Assembly (NCBI GenBank): GCA_902364645.1
Contig: CABJEP010000001.1
Location: 302,375-366,374 of the forward strand
Direction of reading: 5' to 3'
Length of the DNA stretch: 64,000 nucleotides
From: Coriobacteriaceae bacterium
GTDB lineage: Bacteria > Actinomycetota > Coriobacteriia > Coriobacteriales > Coriobacteriaceae
The position numbers and the translations under genes were made by a program. Below, one piece after another: positions 27,816 through 37,064 of this stretch. The first letter of the stretch is position 1, and each line of letters begins with the position of its first letter. The notes below the pieces were generated by a model. That model had not been told where the DNA came from, did no database searches, and saw only the letters and a list, made by a program, of their open reading frames with translations.

Positions 27816-29985
27816 AGTCACTGCGGGTGACGGTGGCGCCGATGGCGAAGGGCATGCAGGCGATGACCGGATACAGGTAGCGCATGTAGGTCGAGCCGTT
27901 GCACGGACCAATCAGGCACACGGCGAGCACGCCCAACAGCGGCACCCAGATCGCCAGCGCACGCCATGAATGACGACGCAGCAGGTAGACCACCACGGCG
28001 ATCATAATCCACACATAGGTGGCCGAGCTCATGGTGAGCGAAATAAACGGGATGCGCTGCACCGCCACACGGTACAGATTGATCAGGTGGTCGCACCAGC
28101 GCACCACGTTGCTGTCAACCGGATGGAAGTCGAAGTACTTGAGGTTGTCGGGACGCGCCATGATCTCGGCACTACGCGCCGTGCTGTAGACCCAGGCATC
28201 GCGCGCGCTCGGATAAAAGTAGCCGTAATAGTTATTGATGAGCGCCGAGATATAGCACTCGGGATCCTTTTTGAACATCTGCGCCCAGACCTCAAAATAG
28301 GCCTTGATGTCCTCCTGCGAGGCGTACTCGTTAAAGCAGTTCTTGACGGCATCCGACTTATCCGGGTTGTAACGGCGGCCCAGATTCTCGTACTTGAGCA
28401 CCCGGTCGATCACGGCGCGCTCCTCATCGGTCACCAAGCCGTCGCAAGGAGCCTCCACGATGGTGCCGTCCTCCTTTACCGTGGGGTTGACGCCCGAGTT
28501 GAGGCCGTCGTGCTTTTGGACGAAACGAGCCGTCTGTTGGAACGGAATCGAGAGGATTTCGCGCTTGGAACCAGGCGTGATGTCGTGCGCCGGCATAAAG
28601 ACCTTGGTGAAGTACATATTAGAGGCAAGGCAGAGTGCAAGCACCGCGAGGACGCCAACCCAGCGGAAGCGCGGCGTGGCGCATGAGACCGCGGTGCCCG
28701 TCTGCTTAGCCGCACGACGGGCGACATGTACATCCCATGCGCAAAACGCCGCCGCAATCACGCAGGCCGCCAACGGAAAGACCAGACCGCCATTGCGCAA
28801 AAACGTGGAACCCATGGCAGCCAGCGCAAGCAACAGCCAGTCGTGGCGCGCAAAGAGCACGGGCCTCTGTTCGCCCGCACGCTCGGCATTGGCATCACGA
28901 CGGGGCAAGCCACATGCCACGAGCTTGACGGTCTGTACCAGCAGCACCAAAAACGCGTCGGCAAAGAGCACGTCTTTGGTGAGCAACGCCGCGTAGTTAG
29001 AGAACATCGGCATAAACGCAAAGAACAGCAGGATCGCACCGCGAACCGGCAGGCTCACGCCCAGTTTGCGCAGCGACGAAATGGAATAGGCCATGCAGGC
29101 AGCCGTGATGACAAATTGAGCGCAGGTATAGATGATGAGGCCCGCGTTAGCGCTGTTGAACAGCGAAAGCCCCAGTTGAACGCACGAGCCGATAATGGCC
29201 GTGTGCACTACGGGATGATGCCCGTTGAGCAGCACGTTGGGGTTGAGTAGGCGCAGGTAGTCGCTCGTGCCGTTGGGATAGTTGAACCACTGGCGAATCT
29301 GCGCACCCGTATCTCCCATAAAAAGGCCGGGCAGCGAAGCGATGAGCGTGGGCGCCCAGGCGATCATAAGCACCAGGAAGGGCCCGGCAAAGGGATGGAC
29401 CGAGAGCACGGCGTGAGCCACACGCCATATGCGGCCAAAGTGCGCCTCGGAAAACGGGATGCGTCGGGAGCTCAGCCAATCCAGACACTCAAAAGCCAGA
29501 TAGAAGGCCACGATCGCTAGGAGCATCCAGCCCGCGCCGCCAATCCAGGCGCAGATGATGCGGGCCTTGTCGCCAAGAACAATCTCGGCCGAGTCGGTGA
29601 GGTCGTAGCTGCGGCCGAACACCATGCAGATGGCGAAAAACAGCGACGGCAGAATGATCGATGGACGCCAGGTGTCGCCACGGCCAAAGAACACGTAGCG
29701 AAACGGCAGCGTGAGCAGGCAGGCAAGCGCAAGCAGCATGACCGCGTCGGTATGGCCGGCAAACGAGAGGAGCACCTCGTAGCACACGTACAGCATGCCC
29801 GAGGCTTTGGGGTCAATCGCCAAGACTGCGTTGCTCGACACCGGGGCGGGATCGATGGAAAACGCCGTGGTCGCCAACAGCGCGAGCAGAAATGCGATGA
29901 GCGTCTGCTTGGCGGGGTAGCGCTTAAACCAGACGATGCGGGCCGCGTCGCGCGCAGCCGTTGTGGAGAGATCGGAATCCTTCAC
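27802..29985 (-). CDS. Large polytopic membrane protein (DUF6020-like, glycosyltransferase-fold suspected)
   Basis: A 727-residue membrane protein with about 13-14 helices: a block to residue 460, a soluble loop of about 150 residues (470-620) facing outward, and four more helices. GDTGAQIRQWFNYPNG and NGHHPVVHTAIIG after the sixth helix resemble the first extracytoplasmic loop of GT-C type transferases and DUF6020 proteins. The donor and acceptor are unknown; a role in envelope polysaccharide is inference. Start is GTG at 29985 with AAAGG about 11 bases upstream, an undistinguished site, so the start is less sure. Confidence 0.75.
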   Translation of the reverse strand: MKDSDLSTTAARDAARIVWFKRYPAKQTLIAFLLALLATTAFSIDPAPVSSNAVLAIDPKASGMLYVCYEVLLSFAGHTDAVMLLALACLLTLPFRYVFFGRGDTWRPSIILPSLFFAICMVFGRSYDLTDSAEIVLGDKARIICAWIGGAGWMLLAIVAFYLAFECLDWLSSRRIPFSEAHFGRIWRVAHAVLSVHPFAGPFLVLMIAWAPTLIASLPGLFMGDTGAQIRQWFNYPNGTSDYLRLLNPNVLLNGHHPVVHTAIIGSCVQLGLSLFNSANAGLIIYTCAQFVITAACMAYSISSLRKLGVSLPVRGAILLFFAFMPMFSNYAALLTKDVLFADAFLVLLVQTVKLVACGLPRRDANAERAGEQRPVLFARHDWLLLALAAMGSTFLRNGGLVFPLAACVIAAAFCAWDVHVARRAAKQTGTAVSCATPRFRWVGVLAVLALCLASNMYFTKVFMPAHDITPGSKREILSIPFQQTARFVQKHDGLNSGVNPTVKEDGTIVEAPCDGLVTDEERAVIDRVLKYENLGRRYNPDKSDAVKNCFNEYASQEDIKAYFEVWAQMFKKDPECYISALINNYYGYFYPSARDAWVYSTARSAEIMARPDNLKYFDFHPVDSNVVRWCDHLINLYRVAVQRIPFISLTMSSATYVWIMIAVVVYLLRRHSWRALAIWVPLLGVLAVCLIGPCNGSTYMRYLYPVIACMPFAIGATVTRSDFLWS

Positions 29986-30004
29986 AGTCCGAAAGCCTTT
30001 CTAG

Positions 30005-30120
30005 AAACCTGCCAAAAAGGGACAGGTTTATTTTGGCAGGTTTTATCTGGGGAAACGTTACGGTTCTGTCATCATTGCCCAGCAAACCACCACAAAGGTG
30101 CCTGCCCCCTTTGTGGTCGT
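30005..30120. repeat. Dispersed intergenic element, copy B, with two hairpins
   Basis: First hairpin: AAACCTGCCAAAA (30005-30017) with TTTTGGCAGGTTT (30031-30043); its right part is the reverse complement of 25144-25181. Second hairpin: ACCACAAAGG / CCCTTTGTGGT at about 30091-30116, which also recurs in part near 50878. It fills the space between lgt (ends 30130) and the 727-residue membrane protein; the second hairpin may end the lgt transcript. Confidence 0.75.
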
Positions 30121-30129
30121 ATGTGGTGG

Positions 30130-30951
30130 TTAAGCGTCGAGGTAGATGCGCTGGGGGCGATTGCGGTGTCGGGCGAAGATGATGAGCGCCAGGCCCGCAA
30201 TAACGAGCGGAAGGCTCAGCAGCTGACCCATCGTGATGACGCCGCCCAGCAGATAGCCAAGCTGGGCGTCGGGCACGCGCACGAACTCGACGAGGAAGCG
30301 GACGATGCCGTAACCCATCACAAACACGCCCATAAACGTGCCCTGGGGCAGCAGCGGCTTTTTGCGGCTGAGCACCTGCAGAATGCAAAAGAGCACAATG
30401 CCCTCAAGAAATGCCTCGTAGAGCTGGGAGGGGTGACGCGACATATCGCCCGCGGTGCCACCGAAGACCACGCCCCAGGGCAGATCGGTCGGCTTGCCCC
30501 ACAGCTCACCGTTGACAAAGTTGGCACAACGGCCCAGGCACAGGGCCAGCGGAGCGCCAATGACGGCAAGATCGGCCAACGTCCATGCATCGAGCTTATA
30601 CATGCGGCACACGATGATGCCGCCCAAGATGCCGCCGACCAGGCCACCGTGGAAGCTCATGCCGCCCTCGTTGGTGGCAAAGATCTCGAGCGGGTGCGCC
30701 CAGTAGTAGCCGTCGCCGTAAAAGATGACGTAGAACAGACGGGCGCCAATGATAAGGCCAAAGACCACGCCGACCACGACACTCGTCAGGTCGTCAATCG
30801 TGATGCTAAAGCCCCAGCGACGCTGCGTGCGGTACATGACAACCGCCGTGAGCAGGGCACCGACCACATAGGCCAGACCATACCAGTAAATCGTGATGGG
30901 CCCCGCCGAAATCGCGACGGGATCAAGCATATGGTAGAAGTCGTTGAGCAT
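30130..30951 (-). CDS. lgt: Prolipoprotein diacylglyceryl transferase
   Basis: Adds diacylglycerol to the lipobox cysteine of prelipoproteins in the inner membrane. The 273-residue protein has seven helices, GARLFYVIFY, the HGGL motif (His101) and GRCANFVNGELWG with the key Arg141. In-frame sequence runs on upstream to 31011, but the ATG at 30951 has GGAGGG five bases upstream. A client lipoprotein is encoded at 51035. It follows the NifU-domain gene by 109 bases. Confidence 0.95.
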   Translation of the reverse strand: MLNDFYHMLDPVAISAGPITIYWYGLAYVVGALLTAVVMYRTQRRWGFSITIDDLTSVVVGVVFGLIIGARLFYVIFYGDGYYWAHPLEIFATNEGGMSFHGGLVGGILGGIIVCRMYKLDAWTLADLAVIGAPLALCLGRCANFVNGELWGKPTDLPWGVVFGGTAGDMSRHPSQLYEAFLEGIVLFCILQVLSRKKPLLPQGTFMGVFVMGYGIVRFLVEFVRVPDAQLGYLLGGVITMGQLLSLPLVIAGLALIIFARHRNRPQRIYLDA

Positions 30952-31060
30952 GTCGACCCTCCTACTCCCTACATACAAATGCGGCCGCGGGCCTTGCGCT
31001 CGCAGCCGCATATCTGGGCGTAACGTCTATGCGGAGCATGTCGTCCGCAGCTTTCGCATC

Positions 31061-31339
31061 TTAGAACGGCGCGTACTCGTCGTACAGGTCGTCGGTCTCG
31101 CCGGAAGCATTGACCTGCTCGACGCGGGTGACGCCGGGCACGTGCTCCTTCAGGATGCGCTCGATACCCATAGACAGGGTCAGCGAGCTCATGGGGCAGC
31201 CGGCGCAGGCGCCCTGTAGTTCCAACTTGACGACACCCTCGTCGTCGACGCCCACATACTCCATATCGCCGCCGTCGGCCTGCAGGTTGGGGCGAATCTC
31301 TTCAAGAACCTTCTTAAGCAGCTCTTCGTTAACAGCCAC
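31061..31339 (-). CDS. NifU C-terminal-domain protein (Fe-S scaffold/carrier)
   Basis: A 92-residue stand-alone Nfu domain that carries a [4Fe-4S] cluster for delivery to target enzymes. LLKKVLEEIRPNLQADGGD and the cluster motif GACAGCPMSS (Cys45, Cys48) are diagnostic. Start is GTG at 31339 with AAGGAG five bases upstream. It sits between the dCMP deaminase and lgt genes; no other Fe-S assembly gene is in the window, but the 1593-residue activase and the radical SAM protein are plausible clients. Confidence 0.93.
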   Translation of the reverse strand: MAVNEELLKKVLEEIRPNLQADGGDMEYVGVDDEGVVKLELQGACAGCPMSSLTLSMGIERILKEHVPGVTRVEQVNASGETDDLYDEYAPF

Positions 31340-31509
31340 AAGGGCTCCTTTCTCACAATAACGCGGGCACGCCCGCGGACAGGGGCTATGTTACTACAGC
31401 CATGTACCCGCTTAGGCGCCAGCCATGCGTGCGGACACGACTTTCACGAGCAGTCAATTTGGGACGGGGCTCTTTTGGCTGTTTTGCCGCCAGCTGGCGT
31501 TGGCACGCG

Positions 31510-32034
31510 CTACTGCCGAGCCTGTCCCCCGGTACCAATCTGGACATCGACGATGACCTGGCGGTAGCTGATGCCGCAGGAGTCGAGAATGCGGCGGCTG
31601 ATACGGCCGTCATCGGTGTCGGCATACTTATTGTCCAGGTAGACGACCTCGCCCACGCCCACCTGCGCCAGGATCTTGGCGCAGTCGTGGCACGGGAACA
31701 GCGTGACGTAAACCGTGGAACCCTCGAGGTCCTTGAGCGAGCCACGGTAGTTGAGCACGGCGTTGGCCTCGGCATGGACCACGTAGTTGTGCTTGTCCTG
31801 CAGCGGGTCATCGCTCGTACCCCACGGGAAAAAGTCGTCGTTGAGCGCCGAGGGCGTGCCGTTGTAACCCACCGAAAGGATGCGGTGGTTGGTGCTGGCG
31901 ATGCACGCTCCCACCTGCGTGTTGGGGTCCTTGCTGCGGCGCTGCGCGGCGATGGCCACGCTCATAAAGAACTCGTCCCAGCTAATAACGTCGCGGCGCT
32001 TGCCCGACGCGGTTTGATGAAGATCGTCCGACAT
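31510..32034 (-). CDS. Deoxycytidylate (dCMP) deaminase, ComEB-like
   Basis: Zinc-dependent deaminase producing dUMP for thymidylate synthesis. HAEANAV (His87, Glu89) and PCHDCAK (Cys115, Cys118) form the zinc site. A SWDEFFMSVAIAAQRRSKDPNTQVGA opening (broken here by text) matches the family. 174 residues. The frame extends to 32070, but the ATG at 32034 has GGAGGTG about seven bases upstream. It follows coaX by 82 bases; 170 non-coding bases with a small GC hairpin near 31363-31376 separate it from the NifU-domain gene. Confidence 0.92.
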   Translation of the reverse strand: MSDDLHQTASGKRRDVISWDEFFMSVAIAAQRRSKDPNTQVGACIASTNHRILSVGYNGTPSALNDDFFPWGTSDDPLQDKHNYVVHAEANAVLNYRGSLKDLEGSTVYVTLFPCHDCAKILAQVGVGEVVYLDNKYADTDDGRISRRILDSCGISYRQVIVDVQIGTGGQARQ

Positions 32035-32116
32035 GGCAGACACCTCCGCAATCGCAATAGTTTGGCCCATTGTAGCAGGTGAAAGGTAGGGGCGCTTATC
32101 CCACCAGCCCCTCGCC

Positions 32117-32968
32117 CTACGCGCGGCGGGGCTTTTGGTTGATGCGGTAGAGCTCGGCGAGACCCCGCAACGTCAGCGCGTCGTCTACCGTCAGGCTATG
32201 GCCGACCAGCGCCGCAAGTGCCTCGGCATCGTCGCCGGTAATGACGATGGGCACATCGCCCTCCCCCGCAGCCTTGGTCGCGCGCATCTCGGCAAGCACC
32301 ATGTCGAGCATTCCGTCGATGCGGGCTACCTCGCCCAAAACCACACCCGAGCGCATGGCCTCGCGCGTGTTGCGTCCGATGACGTGCGTTGGCGCCGAGG
32401 GCTCAACCTGGGGTAGGCGCGCTGCTGCCGCCGAAAGCGAACGGGCGCCGAGGGCCAGGCCTGGCGCGATAACGCCGCCCACAAAGGTACCGTGCACGTC
32501 GATGACCTCGATATTGGTCGTCGTGCCCAGGTCAATCACGATGCACGGCGAGCCGTAGACGGCGCGGGCCGCCACGGCATCGGCGATGCGGTCGGGGCCG
32601 ATCTCGGCCGGATCGTCGTAGTGCACGGGTATGCCGGTCTTAAGTCCCGGCCCCACGGTGAGCACGCGCCCCGTGCAGGTGCGGGAAAGTGCCGCCTTCC
32701 ACGGGCGCTCGAGCGCCGGGACTACACAGCTCAGCACGGCCGCGGCGGGTGCAAGCACCCCGGGCACACCTGCATCGGCGGCGAGCGCGCCCATGACCTG
32801 CATAAGTCGCATGCGCGCTTCGTCGGCCGTAATGCTCGACGGCGTCGTGATCTCGCATGTCGCAAGCGGGCGCTCCTGCGCCGCGGCCGAATCCTCGGCA
32901 AACAGGCCAAAGCGAATGAACGTGTTGCCCACGTCGACCGTCAATATATATGCGCACCCATTAAGCAT
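32117..32968 (-). CDS. coaX: Type III pantothenate kinase
   Basis: First step of CoA synthesis, phosphorylating pantothenate; the type III enzyme is not inhibited by CoA. The 283-residue ASKHA-fold protein has TVDVGNTFIRFG (phosphate 1 loop), GPDRIADAVAAR with the catalytic Asp, and VIDLGTTTNIEVID. The frame runs on upstream to 33022, but the ATG at 32968 has AAAGGAG eight bases upstream. Divergent from the OPT transporter gene. Confidence 0.94.
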   Translation of the reverse strand: MLNGCAYILTVDVGNTFIRFGLFAEDSAAAQERPLATCEITTPSSITADEARMRLMQVMGALAADAGVPGVLAPAAAVLSCVVPALERPWKAALSRTCTGRVLTVGPGLKTGIPVHYDDPAEIGPDRIADAVAARAVYGSPCIVIDLGTTTNIEVIDVHGTFVGGVIAPGLALGARSLSAAAARLPQVEPSAPTHVIGRNTREAMRSGVVLGEVARIDGMLDMVLAEMRATKAAGEGDVPIVITGDDAEALAALVGHSLTVDDALTLRGLAELYRINQKPRRA

Positions 32969-33160
32969 CGTCGGCGCTCCTTTCGTCTGCCCAGCAGTAT
33001 ATCGCCTACCTAAACCAGTCATCCCAAAATGACTAACTTGCGGCTATACTGGTGCGCGGTCGCGCGCGAGCTCACGCGGCGGCCCTTGGTAACCCGACTT
33101 CCCGCGCCGTATCCGTATCGGCGCTCCCGGGGGAAGCGGATATACGCAAAGGAGTTTTAT

Positions 33161-34864
33161 ATGAGCAATCCCTCGAACCGCGCTTCGATGCGCGGGCAAC
33201 TCACGCTGCGCGGCGTCGTCATCGGCGTCCTCGGCTGCGTGATCATCACGGCAAGCTCGGCCTACACCGCCCTCAAGATGGGTGCACTCCCCTGGCCGAT
33301 CGTCTTCGCTGCCGTCATCTCGCTGTTCTTCCTTAAGCTCATGGGCAACGCCAGCCTCAACGAGGCAAACGTCACCCACACCATCATGTCCGCAGGCGCC
33401 ATGGTCGCCGGCGGTCTGGCATTTACCATTCCGGGCGCCTGGATGCTGGGCTATGCCGACCAGATCAGCTGGCTCGACATGTTTATCGTGGCACTCGCCG
33501 GCACTATCCTGGGTCTGCTGGCCACGGCGCTCATCCACCGTCACTTTATCGTGGACGCCGCGCTGGAGTTCCCCACCGGCAACGCCGCAGCTCAGACCCT
33601 GCGCGCCACCGAGGCAGGCGGCAAGACCGGCAAGCAGCTCTTTGGCTCCATGGCCATCGCCGGCATCTACAGCGTGCTGCGCGACGCTCTGGGCATTGTG
33701 CCCAGCATGTTGTGCACGCTCAACATCCCCGGCGTGACCTTTGCCATCTACAACTCGCCCATGTTGCTCTCCGTCGGCTTCCTCGTGGGCTTCGCCCCGG
33801 TCGCATTCTGGTTTGCCGGCGCGCTACTGGGCAATTTTGGCATCATTGTCGGCGGCACCGCTACCGGTCTGTTTGACGTTATGACCGCACAAGGCATTGT
33901 TAAGTCCCTGGGTATGGGCCTTATGATAGGCTTTGGCGTCGCCGTCGTCCTCAAGGACATCCTGCCGCAGGTCGCCGGTATCGTCCGCGGCCTCGCCGCC
34001 GACAGCTCCACCGACACCGACGAGCAGTCGCTCATCTCGGGCTCCCTTAAGCTCGACGCCGGTATCATCGGCCTGGGCGCTGCCGCCATCGCCGTGATCA
34101 TCGCCATCGTGCTCGACCTTGGCCCCGTTCCGGCCGTCATCGTCACGCTGTTCACCTTTGTCACCACCATCATGAGCGCGCAGAGCTGCGGCCAGACGGG
34201 CATCGACCCCATGGAGATCTTCGGCCTCATCGTCATGCTCATCGTTGCCGCCTTCGCGCAGCTCGCTCAGGTCAAGCTGTTCTTTATCGCCGGCATCGTG
34301 GCCGTAGCGTGCGGCCTTGCGGGCGACGTCATGAACGACTTTAAGGCCGGCGCCGTGCTGGGCACCAACCCGCGCGCACAGTGGGTCGGCCAGGCCATCG
34401 GCGGCATCGTGGGCGCCCTGGTCGCTGCCGCCGTCATGGTCGCGCTCGTCACCGCCTATGGTCCGGACGCCTTTGGTCCCGACAAGAGTTTCGTTGCCGC
34501 ACAGGCAAGCGTCGTCGCCACCATGGTCTCGGGCATCCCGAGTGTGCCGTGGTTCGCAGGCGGCTTTATCGCCGGTATCGTCATGTACTGGCTCGGCATT
34601 CCAGCCATGATGATCGGCCTGGGCGTGTACCTGCCGTTCTATATGTCGCTCACGGCTTTCCTGGGCTCCTGCGTTAAGCTCGCCTACGACAAGTGGTCCG
34701 CCCACCGCGACGCCACCGCTGGTCTTTCGGACGAGGAGAAGGCTGCCAAGGACGCCGCCTTCCAGGAACAGGGCCTTGTTGTCGCCAGCGGCCTGCTCGG
34801 CGGCGAGTCCATCGTCGGCGTTATTCTGGCGTTTGTCTCTGTTGGTCTGAGCCTGCTGGGGTAG
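33161..34864 (+). CDS. OPT family oligopeptide transporter
   Basis: A 567-residue membrane protein with about 14-15 helices, of the prokaryotic branch of the oligopeptide transporter (OPT/YSL) family. TLRGVVIGVLGCVIITASSAYTALKMG is cut here by a helix turn; FPTGNAAAQTLRA (about residue 137) and the C-terminal YLPFYMSLTAFLG are typical. Likely imports small peptides or a metal-ligand complex with protons; the substrate is unknown. The frame is open from 33029, but the ATG at 33161 has AAAGGAG six bases upstream. A terminator follows. Confidence 0.9.
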   Translation: MSNPSNRASMRGQLTLRGVVIGVLGCVIITASSAYTALKMGALPWPIVFAAVISLFFLKLMGNASLNEANVTHTIMSAGAMVAGGLAFTIPGAWMLGYADQISWLDMFIVALAGTILGLLATALIHRHFIVDAALEFPTGNAAAQTLRATEAGGKTGKQLFGSMAIAGIYSVLRDALGIVPSMLCTLNIPGVTFAIYNSPMLLSVGFLVGFAPVAFWFAGALLGNFGIIVGGTATGLFDVMTAQGIVKSLGMGLMIGFGVAVVLKDILPQVAGIVRGLAADSSTDTDEQSLISGSLKLDAGIIGLGAAAIAVIIAIVLDLGPVPAVIVTLFTFVTTIMSAQSCGQTGIDPMEIFGLIVMLIVAAFAQLAQVKLFFIAGIVAVACGLAGDVMNDFKAGAVLGTNPRAQWVGQAIGGIVGALVAAAVMVALVTAYGPDAFGPDKSFVAAQASVVATMVSGIPSVPWFAGGFIAGIVMYWLGIPAMMIGLGVYLPFYMSLTAFLGSCVKLAYDKWSAHRDATAGLSDEEKAAKDAAFQEQGLVVASGLLGGESIVGVILAFVSVGLSLLG

Positions 34865-34889
34865 GCCGAACAACAACGCACCAGCGCAG

Positions 34890-34928
34890 AGCGCGGAGTC
34901 GGAATCAAACCGGCCCCGCGCTTTTTTG
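34890..34928 (+). terminator. Terminator after the OPT gene
   Basis: AGCGCGG (34890-34896) pairs with CCGCGCT (34916-34922), followed by TTTTTG. 26 bases past the stop codon. Confidence 0.75.
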
Positions 34929-35079
34929 TCTATTTGATTCTTATGATCCTCACGGCGTTTTAGCCATGTCGATTGGCCTGACTTCCAGGTCAACAAACCT
35001 TGTCTGACACCTCGCCTAACGCGGTGTAGAGTAAAGACGACAGACGCAAGAAGCGGCTCAGAAGCTAAACGAGGTAAGC

Positions 35080-36219
35080 ATGGAACTCGACAAACAACAG
35101 ATCAAGCGGCTGCGCGAGCGTCATCATCGTCGTCACGGTATACGCCCTGCACACAGCGAGGCCATGGAGAATGCTACCCGTTTCCTTAAGCAGGCGTTCA
35201 ACATTCGCGAGGGACGCGCGCCCTATCACGTGATTCGCAAGCGCTTTGTAAACGGGGCGCGCCTGACTGGCTCGCACTTATGCATCCTGATCATTGCCAT
35301 GTTGATCGCGAGCATCGGCCTCGATATCGACTCGGATATCGCCATTGTAGGTGCCATGCTCATCTGCCCGCTCATGGGCTCGGTCCTTGCCATGGCATAT
35401 GGCATCGCCACGCTCGACCGCGAGATTACCGTCGAGGCCATTGCCGGTCTCGCGTTGCAGATGGCCTTCTGCCTGATCACGTCCACGCTGTACTTTAAGC
35501 TCTCACCGCTCGGCACCACCACGGCCGCTATCATCGACAACTCGACACCCACCGTCTGGGATCTTGCCGTCGCGCTCGCGGGTGGCTTTGCCGGAGGCCT
35601 GGGCAACTCGCGCGACCAGGAGCCCGCGACGCTTATCGCGGGCGTGGCCGTGGCAACCGCGCTCATGCCGCCCCTGTGCGCGGCGGGTTACGGCATCGCC
35701 ATCGCGAGCGGGTCGCTGTTTCTCTCGGCGCTCTACGAATTTGGCATCAACGTTGTCTTTATCGCGCTGGCGGCCGAAGCCGTATTGCTTCTTCTACGTG
35801 TACCGCTCAAGCGTGACCTCAACGGCGACGGTATTGTGACCGCCGAGGAAAACGCCGAGGTCGATGAGCTGTCACACAAGGTGCGCCGCCGCATCATCGT
35901 GGGCACGGTGATCTTTGCCATCCCCTGCATCGTTATGACCGCGGGGTCTATTGGCTCGGCGCAGGCCGGCGTGCAGGACGGCTATGGCGTCACCGAAACT
36001 ACGCGCGAGCTTGCCGCGGTACTGCCGGGCTTTAAGGATTACACCGTCGCCGTCGAGACCTCGGCCACCGAAGGCGGGGAGGAGGGCCTCGTCGAGCGCG
36101 AGGTTGTCGCCCATGTGACGACAAGCGAGACACTTGGGGCGCACGACCGTCGTGTTGCCCGCAAGCTCATCGACCTCAATGTGCCCGAACTCGATCGCGT
36201 GGAGTTCGATGTGAAGTGA
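35080..36219 (+). CDS. DUF389 (TIGR00341-type) membrane protein with EF-hand-like loop
   Basis: A 379-residue membrane protein with six to seven helices (about residues 65-240 and 273-290). GAMLICPLMGSVLAMAYG, LGNSRDQEPATLIAGVAVATALMPPLCAAGYG are the DUF389 core, a family without settled function. Right after the sixth helix, residues 246-257 (DLNGDGIVTAEE) fit a canonical EF-hand loop: Asp246, Asn248, Asp250, Thr254 and Glu257 at positions 1, 3, 5, 9 and 12. This suggests calcium sensing, which is unusual for the family. No strong Shine-Dalgarno is evident (GAGGTAAGC), but AGGT lies close to the start. Confidence 0.85.
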   Translation: MELDKQQIKRLRERHHRRHGIRPAHSEAMENATRFLKQAFNIREGRAPYHVIRKRFVNGARLTGSHLCILIIAMLIASIGLDIDSDIAIVGAMLICPLMGSVLAMAYGIATLDREITVEAIAGLALQMAFCLITSTLYFKLSPLGTTTAAIIDNSTPTVWDLAVALAGGFAGGLGNSRDQEPATLIAGVAVATALMPPLCAAGYGIAIASGSLFLSALYEFGINVVFIALAAEAVLLLLRVPLKRDLNGDGIVTAEENAEVDELSHKVRRRIIVGTVIFAIPCIVMTAGSIGSAQAGVQDGYGVTETTRELAAVLPGFKDYTVAVETSATEGGEEGLVEREVVAHVTTSETLGAHDRRVARKLIDLNVPELDRVEFDVK

Positions 36220-36344
36220 TGCCGGCGCGGGATGAGCGCTCGCACGGACGCAAGTTATGACGAGGCGCAGACGCGATACGGACGCGAGCAAATAGCGTGG
36301 TGCAGTTCACACCCGCGCCCCGCTCGCCGTTTTATTGCCGTGAA

Positions 36345-36794
36345 TCAACTGTCCGCATCGACATCGCCAGACTCCACCATAAACGCCGGATCGGTGCTCA
36401 CCAGATAAAAACGGGTCACCTTGGTATCTCTAAATAGGTAGAGCAAGCCCTGATCGCGTCGGCGCGAAATATGCGCCACGTGGACCGTACCGAATATTTC
36501 GCCGTTTTCATTCTTTAATACCAGAATGTTGGGGTCATCCGTACGCTTAAACTGCCCGTCTGTGCAGATTCCGTCTTGGTCAACCAGCTGCCATCGACAG
36601 TTGTCCTCCTCAAGAAAAGCCAGGGTTTCCCGACTCGTTTTGTCATCCCGATAGTAGCCATCAATGGCGAAGCCTTCGGAAGCACATTCCCGCATATAGG
36701 ATGTTTCTCGACTTATAGCGAACTGCCCCATAGCGCCCAGGAGCACAGCTAGGCAAACCACTGCAAGGGTTATCGAGATAGTACGGCGGCCCAT
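36345..36794 (-). CDS. Small membrane-anchored or secreted protein, unknown
   Basis: A 149-residue protein I do not recognise. Residues 7-26 form one hydrophobic helix (signal anchor or uncleaved signal peptide), followed by a soluble, mostly beta-predicted domain with three cysteines and EDNCRWQLVDQDGICTDGQF, FKRTDDPNILVLKNENGEIFGTVHV. No lipobox is present. Start at 36794 lacks a good ribosome site. Base composition is lower in GC than the neighbours. The 270 bases upstream of it hold no convincing gene; a short open frame there (36770-36970) may be a remnant. Confidence 0.6.
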   Translation of the reverse strand: MGRRTISITLAVVCLAVLLGAMGQFAISRETSYMRECASEGFAIDGYYRDDKTSRETLAFLEEDNCRWQLVDQDGICTDGQFKRTDDPNILVLKNENGEIFGTVHVAHISRRRDQGLLYLFRDTKVTRFYLVSTDPAFMVESGDVDADS

Positions 36795-37004
36795 ATTAAC
36801 CAGCCCGATACTTGTTTAACGGAGCGTGAAACATACTTGGTACCTCCGATATCAGAGCAAACGTCACCCGCAGCCCGGCGGCAGTCATATGTTTCCAACA
36901 TCAAACCATATGGCAACCACTCGCGAGAGGAGTATCGGCGAACGGTGCATTTTTGCGCTCCATTGGTCAAACGTCAACGCGCGCTACAGCTCTTGCCCGA
37001 TCAA

Positions 37005-37033
37005 TTCAGATTTTGTCGCATACTACCGTAGAT
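37005..37033. repeat. Partial copy of a dispersed motif (TTCAGATTTTG-CGCATACT)
   Basis: TTCAGATTTTGTCGCATACT at 37005-37024 differs at one position from 38297-38316. It lies just past the 3-hydroxyacyl-CoA dehydrogenase gene. Confidence 0.65.
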
Positions 37034-37064
37034 CCCCAACGCTTCCACCCCCAAGAGATCATTT

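Noticed and set aside
36770..36970. A 66-codon minus-strand frame upstream of the small anchored protein
   Set aside because: It overlaps that gene in another frame, shows no known domain and has no good ribosome site; at most a remnant.
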